Below are positions 1 through 5,401 of a stretch of DNA of 5,401 bases, one piece after another. The position numbers and the translations under genes were made by a program. The stretch lies in the NCBI GenBank assembly GCA_009783115.1, contig WRHT01000108.1:1-5401 (forward strand), given 5' to 3'. Positions within the stretch are counted from its first letter, which is position 1, and every line of letters begins with the position of its first letter. Source of the stretch: Desulfovibrionaceae bacterium. Its GTDB lineage: Bacteria; Desulfobacterota; Desulfovibrionia; Desulfovibrionales; Desulfovibrionaceae. A model generated the notes under the pieces. That model had not been told where the DNA came from, ran no database searches, and was given only the letters and a program-made list of their open reading frames with translations.

Positions 1-2
1 CT

Positions 3-40
3 TGGATAAAAAAGGATAAGCCGCAGATGGCCCAGGCGGC
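3..40 (-). terminator. Possible weak Rho-independent terminator after the membrane TPR gene
   Basis: Read on the minus strand, GCCGC and GCGGC (plus positions 36-40 and 20-24) can pair as a 5-bp GC-only stem with an 11-nt loop. A T-rich stretch follows, including six consecutive T (plus 8-13). The stem begins on the last base of the stop codon. The short stem and large loop make this a weak candidate. Confidence 0.35.
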
Positions 41-738
41 TATTTTTTGGCCTGGAAGTAAACCAGGCGCTGTTCCCAGGAGTCCCGGACCGTTCCGGAT
101 CCGGCCTGCTTGATCATTTCCTCGCATACCGCCTCGGCCTTGCTCCAGTCTCCGGCCTGTTCGGCCATTTCCACCACCAGGTAATTGATCAGGGATCTTT
201 CTTGAGGCGAGGCTTGCGGGAGCATCATTTCCAGGCGTGCGATACCCTCGGCGGGTTGTCCAAGTTTACCTAGTGTTTCGGCCTCTCCCAGTCCGACAAC
301 GATGCCCAGGGGGGTGTTGGCCGGGGCGGAAAGACGTCTCCAGGCCCGGAGGGCTGTTTCATGTTCGCCCTGCCCGGAGGCGCTATGCGCCAGAGCCAGG
401 ATGGCCGCGTTTTTCATCCGTTCATCCGTCTTGAGGGCGAATTCTTCCAGTTGGGATAATTTATCCGGGCTTTCAGGCAGGATGATGATTCTGCCCAAGG
501 CTTCCTCCCGGTCTTTACTCCGGTTTCCGGCCAGGTGGTTCCAGATCCCGACCGCGAAGATCAGCAGAATCAGCCCGATGAGGGAAAAAAAGATCAGCCT
601 GGAGCGGGCCACCAGGAATTCCAGCAAAGGCGAGGCTTCTCTGGAAACCTCGGACTGAATGGAATCCAGCAGGGTTTGTTCATGCTTCCGGTTGGGTTCG
701 CTGGGTGTTGTTCCGGATTTTTGGGCGCTCTTGCTCAT
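40..738 (-). CDS. Single-pass membrane protein with TPR-like C-terminal domain (YfgM-like)
   Basis: The 232-residue product starts with a polar cytoplasmic tail (residues 1-45, rich in Ser, Glu, Lys and Arg). One strongly hydrophobic segment follows at about 48-66, with Arg44 and Arg47 just before it, which predicts an N-in, C-out single-pass inner-membrane protein. The rest (about 75-232) is Ala/Leu/Glu-rich paired helices of TPR type, for example around 108-137, 147-171 and 183-210. This architecture matches the YfgM/TPR_21-type proteins, some of which assist the Sec translocon or periplasmic chaperones. That role is family knowledge and is not shown here. The ATG at 738 is supported by AAGGAG 12 nt upstream on the minus strand. 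The gene is divergent from the methylase and has no partner visible in the window. I am confident it is a real gene, moderately so of the family and not of a precise function. Confidence 0.85.
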   Translation of the reverse strand: MSKSAQKSGTTPSEPNRKHEQTLLDSIQSEVSREASPLLEFLVARSRLIFFSLIGLILLIFAVGIWNHLAGNRSKDREEALGRIIILPESPDKLSQLEEFALKTDERMKNAAILALAHSASGQGEHETALRAWRRLSAPANTPLGIVVGLGEAETLGKLGQPAEGIARLEMMLPQASPQERSLINYLVVEMAEQAGDWSKAEAVCEEMIKQAGSGTVRDSWEQRLVYFQAKK

Positions 739-750
739 GGCTGTGAGGAT

Positions 751-756
751 CTCCTT
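751..756 (-). promoter_or_regulatory. Ribosome binding site of the membrane TPR gene
   Basis: The plus-strand CTCCTT reads AAGGAG on the minus strand and lies 12 nt before the ATG at 738. The spacing is longer than ideal, but it is the only good Shine-Dalgarno match nearby and it supports this start. Confidence 0.6.
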
Positions 757-771
757 CGATGAGAAACCATC

Positions 772-800
772 TTCTTAAACGCCTGGAGGAAAAAAGTCAA
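772..800 (-). promoter_or_regulatory. Candidate promoter for the membrane TPR gene
   Basis: On the minus strand TTGACT (plus 795-800) is followed after 17 bp by TAAGAA (plus 772-777). The -35 box is good and the -10 box poor. Its position, just upstream of the AAGGAG site, is suitable. It is a pattern match only. Confidence 0.25.
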
Positions 801-808
801 AAATATCC

Positions 809-818
809 TGTTGACCGG
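809..818 (+). repeat. Left copy of 10-bp direct repeat flanking the methylase
   Basis: TGTTGACCGG occurs here and again at 2024-2033, where it forms the first codons of nadD. The match extends leftward imperfectly (TAT, two mismatches, then the 10 identical bases). The two copies bracket the low-GC methylase gene, as a target duplication or recombination scar would. No terminal inverted repeat is visible inside the copies, and chance similarity is possible. Confidence 0.5.
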
Positions 819-831
819 GAACAACGTCTTG

Positions 832-862
832 TTTACACCTGAGACAACACAAAGGATATACT
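832..862 (+). promoter_or_regulatory. Candidate promoter for the methylase-nadD-TPR-helicase operon
   Basis: TTTACA (832-837, five of six consensus bases) is separated by 19 bp from TATACT (857-862, five of six). Both boxes are good but the spacer is longer than the usual 17 bp. Transcription would start near 869, giving a leader of about 27 nt before the ATG at 896. This is the best plus-strand promoter match in the divergent spacer. Confidence 0.35.
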
Positions 863-895
863 GGCTAATTGACTATTTTACAAGCCGCCTGCATT

Positions 896-2023
896 ATGAA
901 CGGTAATATTTCCCCTTCGACCCAGGCTGTTAAATATGCCGGATCCAAACTGAAATTGTTGCCTCATATACTGTCCATGTCTCAAAAAGTAAGCGAAAAT
1001 ATAAATAATGTTGCGGTATTTGACGGTTTTTCAGGGTCCACCCGCGTCAGCCAGCTTTATGCCAAAAGCGGTTATACGGTGTACGCCAATGATTCAGCGT
1101 CCTATTCCCAAGTGTTCAATACGGCTTTTTTATTGAACAGCAAACCGCCCGAATCTTATCAGGGGTTAATAGACCATTTGAACGCCCTGAAACCTGTGGA
1201 GGGATGGTTTACCGAGCATTACGGCGGAGACGCGTTTCACAAGGCGCCGAGGAACGGAGACGGATTGAAGAAGCCGTGGCAGAGAAAAAACACGGCCAAG
1301 CTGGACGCGATACGGGAGGAGATAGACAGGCTGAATCTTGATGAAGTCAGCAGGGCCGTGGCCCTGACCAGCCTGATATTGGCCCTGGACCAGGTGGACA
1401 GCACCCTTGGGCATTTTGCGGCCTATTTGAATGACTGGTCCGCGCGCTCATACAGGAATATGCGTTTGGAAGTGCCGGCTTTGTGGGTCAATGAACGCCG
1501 GAATGTGGTGATGCGTGAAGATATCTTCGATGCGCTCAGTAGATTGCCCGACAACATAATCATCGCCTATTTCGATCCTCCGTACGGCTCAAATAATGAA
1601 AAAATGCCGCCTTCCAGGATCAGGTACGCCTCCTATTACCATATCTGGACCACCATATGCCTGAATGATCGCCCGGATCTTTTCGGAAAGGCCGGGCGCC
1701 GGGCGGATAGCTCAGACATGATCGCGGGTTCGGTATTTGAAGATTTCAGAAAAGGCGCGTCCGGAAGATTTGTCGCTACCGAAGCCCTGGAAAAACTGAT
1801 TAAAGAAACCAGGTCGGATTATATAATTTTGTCGTATGGTTCAGGCGGACGGGCAACGGTCGATGAATTGAACGAGGTCTTGAATATGTATGGAAAAATT
1901 GTTGAAATGAAAAAAATAGATTATAAGAGAAATGTTATGGCTACAATGAAATGGACTAATGACTGGATCAAAGATGTTGCGGGGAAAAATTATGAATATC
2001 TGTTTATGATGGAAAGAATATAA
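896..2023 (+). CDS. Solitary adenine-specific DNA methyltransferase (D12 class, Dam-like)
   Basis: The 375-residue product should transfer a methyl group from S-adenosylmethionine to N6 of adenine in a specific duplex site. Motifs follow the D12 (alpha-group) order: YAGSKLKLLPHI at 14-25, the AdoMet-binding FDGFSGSTR at 42-50, YAND at 63-66, a variable middle that should contain target recognition, and the catalytic DPPY at 227-230. The segment after DPPY (YASYYHIWTT, 244-253) and ILSYGSGG (311-318) are typical of D12 enzymes from type II restriction-modification systems. The domain looks complete. An in-frame TTG at 869 would add nine residues; I prefer the ATG, although no clear Shine-Dalgarno precedes it. 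No endonuclease gene adjoins it. Parts of the gene are far more AT-rich than its neighbours, and it lies between 10-bp direct repeats, both pointing to acquisition. Its last base is shared with the nadD start. The recognition sequence cannot be read from the protein. Confidence 0.88.
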   Translation: MNGNISPSTQAVKYAGSKLKLLPHILSMSQKVSENINNVAVFDGFSGSTRVSQLYAKSGYTVYANDSASYSQVFNTAFLLNSKPPESYQGLIDHLNALKPVEGWFTEHYGGDAFHKAPRNGDGLKKPWQRKNTAKLDAIREEIDRLNLDEVSRAVALTSLILALDQVDSTLGHFAAYLNDWSARSYRNMRLEVPALWVNERRNVVMREDIFDALSRLPDNIIIAYFDPPYGSNNEKMPPSRIRYASYYHIWTTICLNDRPDLFGKAGRRADSSDMIAGSVFEDFRKGASGRFVATEALEKLIKETRSDYIILSYGSGGRATVDELNEVLNMYGKIVEMKKIDYKRNVMATMKWTNDWIKDVAGKNYEYLFMMERI

Positions 2024-2712
2024 TGTTGACCGGTATCTCCAGCCTGGCTCTCCTGGGCGGAAGTTTCAATCCGCCGCATTTCGGGCATTTGCGCCTGGCC
2101 TTGGAGATGTTTGAAGCCTTGCGTCCGGATCGCCTGGACTTTGTGCCGTGCGCCGTGCCGCCGCACAAAGAGGCGCCGTCGCTCCTTCCCTTTGATTGGC
2201 GTTGCGCCATGCTGGAGGATAGCCTGGCCGCCCTGCCTTTGCCCTTGCGTTTCGGGGTGAACCGGCTGGAGGCGGATTTGCCGGGGCCATCCTTTACCTG
2301 CGTCACTCTGCGCGCTTGCCGGCGCGCGCATCCCGGCGCGCGCCTTTATTTTATCCTGAGCGCTGGGGACCTGGCCGGGCTGGACAGTTGGAAAGACTGG
2401 CGGGATTTGCCGGATCTGGCAATTCTGGCGGTGGCCTCCCGTAACGGGGAGGAAGAGGACCAAGTGGCCAGCGCCCTCTCCCGTCTATGGCCGGATTGTT
2501 CTCCCGCCAGGCCCCGGACCGGCGGGGGGCTTAGTTTTACCCTTTTCGCGGATCGTGAAATATGTTATATCCCGATCACCCGCCTGGACGTCAATTCTTC
2601 GCTCATTCGCGCTCTTTGGCTGTCAGGCCGGGAGATTGATTTTCTTGCTCCGGCGGCGGTGCGCGACTTTTTGGCCAAAAGGGCTGGGGACGTGCGGCGT
2701 TGTTGGGTGTAA
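2023..2712 (+). CDS. nadD: Nicotinate-nucleotide adenylyltransferase (NaMN adenylyltransferase)
   Basis: NadD joins ATP and nicotinate mononucleotide to give deamido-NAD and pyrophosphate, the step before NAD synthetase, in the cytoplasm. The 229-residue product shows the nucleotidyltransferase fold from end to end. GGSFNPPHFGH at 12-22 is the ATP-binding (T/H)xGH-type signature, PPHK is at 46-49, and LDSWKDW at 120-126 matches the usual L..W..W segment. DVNSSLIR at 189-196 corresponds to the ISSTxIR motif, followed by a typical C-terminal helix (L208-A-P to F216-L). Length is normal. One oddity: the usual GxD before the W..W segment reads SAGD (113-116), so the Asp is displaced or the loop is altered. 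The ATG overlaps the methylase TAA by one base, with GGAAAG 6 nt upstream, so translation is probably coupled. The TPR gene follows after 19 nt. Confidence 0.95.
   Translation: MLTGISSLALLGGSFNPPHFGHLRLALEMFEALRPDRLDFVPCAVPPHKEAPSLLPFDWRCAMLEDSLAALPLPLRFGVNRLEADLPGPSFTCVTLRACRRAHPGARLYFILSAGDLAGLDSWKDWRDLPDLAILAVASRNGEEEDQVASALSRLWPDCSPARPRTGGGLSFTLFADREICYIPITRLDVNSSLIRALWLSGREIDFLAPAAVRDFLAKRAGDVRRCWV
2024..2033 (+). repeat. Right copy of 10-bp direct repeat, inside the nadD start
   Basis: TGTTGACCGG is identical to 809-818. Here it covers the last two bases of the nadD ATG and codons 2 to 4. If the methylase was inserted, this copy marks its right edge, and the event left nadD intact apart from its upstream region. 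Confidence 0.5.
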
Positions 2713-2721
2713 GCTGTAATT

Positions 2722-2726
2722 GGAGG
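2722..2726 (+). promoter_or_regulatory. Ribosome binding site deciding the TPR gene start
   Basis: GGAGG lies 5 nt before the ATG at 2732. An in-frame TTG at 2720 would put this site inside the coding region, so the ATG at 2732 is the better start. Confidence 0.75.
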
Positions 2727-2731
2727 TCAGG

Positions 2732-3559
2732 ATGTCGCAAACCCAGATTTTTTCCGTGCCGGCTTCAGTAACGCAGAACATCGCCCGGGCCAAGGCTTTT
2801 TTGCATAAAGGGGAAGCCATACGGGCGGTAGAGGCGGTCATGGCCGCCCTGGATCTTTTTGATCCCAAGAAAATCGTGGGCAAGGGCAAATATGAGACAG
2901 AAATCCTGCTCATGGAGGTTGTGGTTGATCTCAGCAACAGCCCCAAGATCGCGGCTTTTCTCAAGTCGGTCACCAAGAGCAAGGAGCCGCGCATTGCCTA
3001 TGTTCCTGGACAGGAAGAGCAGTTAGCCGCGATTCTGCCGCTGATTCTTAAAGCCCTCAAGGAAGAGGTGGAAAAAGAGGAGCAGGAGGTATCCGGCAAC
3101 AGCGATGAACGCAAGGCTGCCCTCTGGAGGAAGGGCACGGAAATGCTCAAATCCGGAAATGTTCCGCGGGGCAAGGCCCTGCTGCGCCGCCTGGCCGAGG
3201 AGTACGGCGATGAGCAAGGAGTTTACTTCATGGTTGGCGAAGCCTTGTTTCAGGCCGAGTTGGGGGCGGACGCGGTGGAATTTCTGGAAAAATCCATGTC
3301 GAAAGATCCGGGAGAAATCAAGGTGTATGGCTATCTGGCCAATGTCTATACGGAGATGCGCGAATTCCCCAAGGCTGAGCGTATCTATAAGCTGGTGCTC
3401 AAGCGTTTCGGTAAAAATTACAAGACCTTGCTGAGTTTCGGCAACCTTTATAAGGCCTGGAACAAGCGCGATGAGGCTTTTGTCATTGCCCAGATGGCCT
3501 TGCGTGAAGCTCCGGGCAATCCTGAGGCCGAAGCCCTGTACAAGTGGGCGGATCGGTGA
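2732..3559 (+). CDS. Soluble tetratricopeptide-repeat protein of unknown function
   Basis: The 275-residue product has no signal peptide or membrane segment and should be cytoplasmic. An N-terminal helical region (about 12-43) looks like a degenerate TPR. It is followed by a less regular part (45-105) and a highly charged Lys/Glu helix (108-119) that may be a linker or short coiled coil. Four consecutive TPR-like units then fill the C-terminal half, at roughly 129-160, 163-193, 197-227 and 231-264. The third, with YGYLANVYTEM and a Pro-Lys-Ala turn, is the clearest. TPR arrays bind partner proteins, so an adaptor role is likely, but no partner can be named. The start is set by GGAGG 5 nt upstream. 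It sits 19 nt after nadD, and its TGA directly abuts the helicase ATG, indicating one operon with coupled translation. Structural class is fairly sure; function is unknown. Confidence 0.88.
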   Translation: MSQTQIFSVPASVTQNIARAKAFLHKGEAIRAVEAVMAALDLFDPKKIVGKGKYETEILLMEVVVDLSNSPKIAAFLKSVTKSKEPRIAYVPGQEEQLAAILPLILKALKEEVEKEEQEVSGNSDERKAALWRKGTEMLKSGNVPRGKALLRRLAEEYGDEQGVYFMVGEALFQAELGADAVEFLEKSMSKDPGEIKVYGYLANVYTEMREFPKAERIYKLVLKRFGKNYKTLLSFGNLYKAWNKRDEAFVIAQMALREAPGNPEAEALYKWADR

Positions 3560-5401
3560 ATGATTGATTACCGGGCGGAGCTGAATCCGGCCCAACTGGA
3601 GGCGGTTAACGCCCTGGAAGGCGCGGTGCTGGTGATTGCCGGCGCCGGCAGCGGCAAGACCCGCACCATTGTTTATCGCCTGGCCAGACTGGTTGAGAGC
3701 GGCGTTCCCGCCTCCTCCATCCTGCTCCTGACCTTTACCCGCAAGGCGGCGCGGGAGATGCTGGAGCGGGCCGGGCGGCTCCTAGGCCGGCAAGAGGAAC
3801 GCGGGGGCGAGGCCTGGGTGCAGGGAGGCACTTTTCACAGTTTCGCCTATATGGTGTTGCGTCTCTTCCAGCCTGAAGGATACGGGCGCGCCGCCACCGT
3901 GCTGGATGCCGATGACGCCTTGGGCCTGCTGCAAATTTGCCGGGAGGATTTGCGCCTGGGCAAGGATGACCGCTCCTTCCCCCAGGATCGCGCCGTTATG
4001 GCCATCCTGAGCAAGAGCCGCAACCGCGAACAGGCCTTGGAAGAGATCCTGCGCAGGGATTTTTCCCATCTCCTTCCCCACGCCGATAAATTGGCCCTGC
4101 TGGGGAACGCTTATGCCGCCATGAAGCGGGAACGCGCCCTTCTTGATTACGACGATCTCCTGTTTGAACTGGAAAATCTTCTGCGGCGGCGGCCCGAGGC
4201 CCTGAACTGGTGCCGCCGCCGGTACCGTTACCTGATGGTGGACGAGTTCCAGGACACCAACCTGGTGCAGGCCCGTCTGGCCGCCTTGCTGGCCGGAGGC
4301 GAGGCCGGCCCGCCGGGGTCCGATCCCGGAGGCGGCAATATTATGGCTGTGGGCGATGATGCCCAGTCCATTTATGCTTTTCGCGGGGCCAATGTGCGCA
4401 ATATTTTGGATTTTACCGGCGTCTGGCCCCAGGCCAGGCTGATCCGCCTGGAAGAGAATTACCGATCGGTCCAGCCGGTGCTGGATTTGTGCAACACCGT
4501 GCTGGACAACGCCAAATCCGCTTACCGCAAGCATCTCTTCAGCCGCCGGGCAGGCGGCGCTCTGCCCCAGGTGTTGCGTCCGCTTTCGGACCTCAGCCAG
4601 GGGGAAATGGCCGCCGCCAAGGTGGCCGAACTCCTGCGCCTTTACCCGCCTGGGGAGATCGCCGTGCTCTTCCGGGCCGGCTACCAATCCTATCATACCG
4701 AGGCGCGGCTGAACCGGCTGGGAATTAGCTTCCGCAAGTACGGCGGCCAGCGCTATACCGAGGCCGCCCATGTCCGGGATGTCCTGGCCTTTGTGCGGTT
4801 GCTCCTGAATCCCCTGGATTTTGCCGCCTTCAGGCGGGTCACCGCCTTTATCCGGGGCATTGGAGGAAAGACCGCCTTCAAGCTGCATCAGGCCTTGCAG
4901 ACCGGGGAGAACGCCGTTCTGGACAAGGCCCGTCTCCGCTACCCGGAATTGGGGGAGCAACTGGATTTTCTGGATGGGCTGCGCCTGAATCCAGGCCCGC
5001 CGGCCCTGATTTTGCGCGCCATCCTGGATCATTACCAGCCCATTTTGGAACAGCTTTATCCGGATGATTACCCCCGCCGCCTCCTGGGGCTGGAGGAACT
5101 GGCCGGCATTGCCCTTAATTATGAAGATCTGGATCTCTTTGCGGCGGATCTCTCGCTCAACGAACCGGATGAATCCTTGGACAACCGGCCTCTTTCAGGC
5201 GATCACCGGGAACAGGTCACTCTTTCCACCATCCATTCGGCCAAGGGATTGGAGTGGGAAGCGGTGCTGGTGCTGGATCTGGTGGAGGAACGTTTCCCTT
5301 CCAGGCAGGCCCTACTGCGCGAGGAAGATTTTGAGGAAGAACGCCGTCTCATGTATGTGGCCTGCACCAGGGCCAAAAGTTACCTCGGTCTTTTTGTTCC
5401 C
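3560..5401 (+). CDS. UvrD/PcrA/Rep-type superfamily 1 DNA helicase, 3' end outside the window
   Basis: The frame is open for 614 codons to the last base of the window with no stop, so this is a 5' partial gene. The protein is an ATP-driven 3'-to-5' DNA helicase by family. All core motifs are visible in order: Q motif LNPAQLEAV (8-16), Walker A AGAGSGKT (27-34), motif Ia LTFTRKAAREM (57-67), Ib GTFHSFA (90-96), Walker B VDEFQDTN (227-234), motif III GDDAQSIYAFRGA (265-277), IV LEENYRS (297-303), V TLSTIHSAKGLEWE (554-567) and VI EERRLMYVACTRAK (593-606). The catalytic Lys33, Asp228, Glu229, Gln269 and Arg604 are present, so it should be active. A Gly/Pro-rich stretch (246-259) lies between motifs II and III. 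Only the C-terminal tail is missing. The ATG directly follows the TGA of the TPR gene. UvrD, PcrA and Rep cannot be told apart safely here; roles in excision or mismatch repair, or in clearing replication forks, are inferred from the family. Confidence 0.95.
   Translation, partial: MIDYRAELNPAQLEAVNALEGAVLVIAGAGSGKTRTIVYRLARLVESGVPASSILLLTFTRKAAREMLERAGRLLGRQEERGGEAWVQGGTFHSFAYMVLRLFQPEGYGRAATVLDADDALGLLQICREDLRLGKDDRSFPQDRAVMAILSKSRNREQALEEILRRDFSHLLPHADKLALLGNAYAAMKRERALLDYDDLLFELENLLRRRPEALNWCRRRYRYLMVDEFQDTNLVQARLAALLAGGEAGPPGSDPGGGNIMAVGDDAQSIYAFRGANVRNILDFTGVWPQARLIRLEENYRSVQPVLDLCNTVLDNAKSAYRKHLFSRRAGGALPQVLRPLSDLSQGEMAAAKVAELLRLYPPGEIAVLFRAGYQSYHTEARLNRLGISFRKYGGQRYTEAAHVRDVLAFVRLLLNPLDFAAFRRVTAFIRGIGGKTAFKLHQALQTGENAVLDKARLRYPELGEQLDFLDGLRLNPGPPALILRAILDHYQPILEQLYPDDYPRRLLGLEELAGIALNYEDLDLFAADLSLNEPDESLDNRPLSGDHREQVTLSTIHSAKGLEWEAVLVLDLVEERFPSRQALLREEDFEEERRLMYVACTRAKSYLGLFVP

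Noticed and set aside
237..762. Plus-strand frames opposite the membrane TPR gene
   Set aside because: The minus-strand reading gives a membrane segment plus regular TPR-like helices and a Shine-Dalgarno. The plus-strand products are Arg/Pro/Cys-rich and unstructured.
826..845. GTCT / AGAC inverted repeat in the divergent spacer as an operator
   Set aside because: Four-base arms with a 12-nt spacer are expected by chance, and no known operator sequence is recognisable.
869..897. TTGACT (869-874) and CATTAT (892-897) spaced 17 bp as a promoter
   Set aside because: It would start transcription inside the methylase coding region with no later suitable start codon before the conserved YAGSK motif, and the -10 match is only four of six.
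739..2023. Methylase as part of a complete restriction-modification or phage-defence island
   Set aside because: No endonuclease, specificity subunit, helicase-nuclease or toxin gene lies beside it. The downstream helicase has standard UvrD-type motifs and belongs with the housekeeping nadD/TPR cluster.
1990..2463. Minus-strand open frames overlapping nadD
   Set aside because: The products are Arg/Gln/Ala-rich with no recognisable motif, and the opposite strand is a full NadD. They are shadows of that gene.
3023..3595. Minus-strand 190-codon frame opposite the TPR gene
   Set aside because: The plus strand has clear TPR repeats, a proper GGAGG site and operon spacing. The antisense product has no supporting feature.
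3782..5032. Long minus-strand open frame of 416 codons antisense to the helicase
   Set aside because: Its product is low-complexity Gln/Gly/His-rich with no domain, and the plus frame here encodes all helicase motifs. Stop-free antisense frames are common in GC-rich genes.

Overview
The window reads as ordinary chromosomal DNA from a moderately GC-rich Gram-negative bacterium. A sulfate-reducer-like deltaproteobacterium (Desulfovibrio relatives, Desulfobacterota) is my best guess. It rests on the style of the proteins and on the nadD / TPR / UvrD-type helicase cluster, so it is tentative. Flanking genes are visibly GC-rich (for example 37 of 60 bases are G or C in 4201-4260). The methylase gene has much AT-richer blocks (20 of 60 in both 961-1020 and 1921-1980).

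Layout. On the minus strand, 40-738 encodes a single-pass membrane protein with TPR-like helices, resembling the YfgM type of ancillary protein. A weak stem followed by a T-rich stretch lies just past its stop. A divergent spacer of about 130-155 bp follows and carries possible promoters in both directions. Everything after it is on the plus strand: a D12-class adenine-specific DNA methyltransferase (896-2023), nicotinate-nucleotide adenylyltransferase NadD (2023-2712), a soluble TPR protein (2732-3559), and a UvrD/PcrA/Rep-type superfamily 1 helicase (3560 onward) that is open at the right edge.

The four plus-strand genes are packed like one operon. The methylase stop and nadD start overlap by one base (TAATG), nadD and the TPR gene are 19 nt apart, and the TPR stop directly abuts the helicase ATG. 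NadD makes the dinucleotide precursor of NAD, the helicase belongs to DNA repair and replication, and the TPR protein has no assignable function. The methylase is the outlier: it has lower GC, no restriction endonuclease beside it, and lies between two copies of a 10-bp direct repeat (809-818 and 2024-2033). The second copy is the first codons of nadD. This suggests a solitary methylase gene inserted immediately upstream of a housekeeping operon.

I see no CRISPR array, RNA gene, recognisable insertion sequence or clear novel multi-gene system. The methylase junction is the part most worth a second look.
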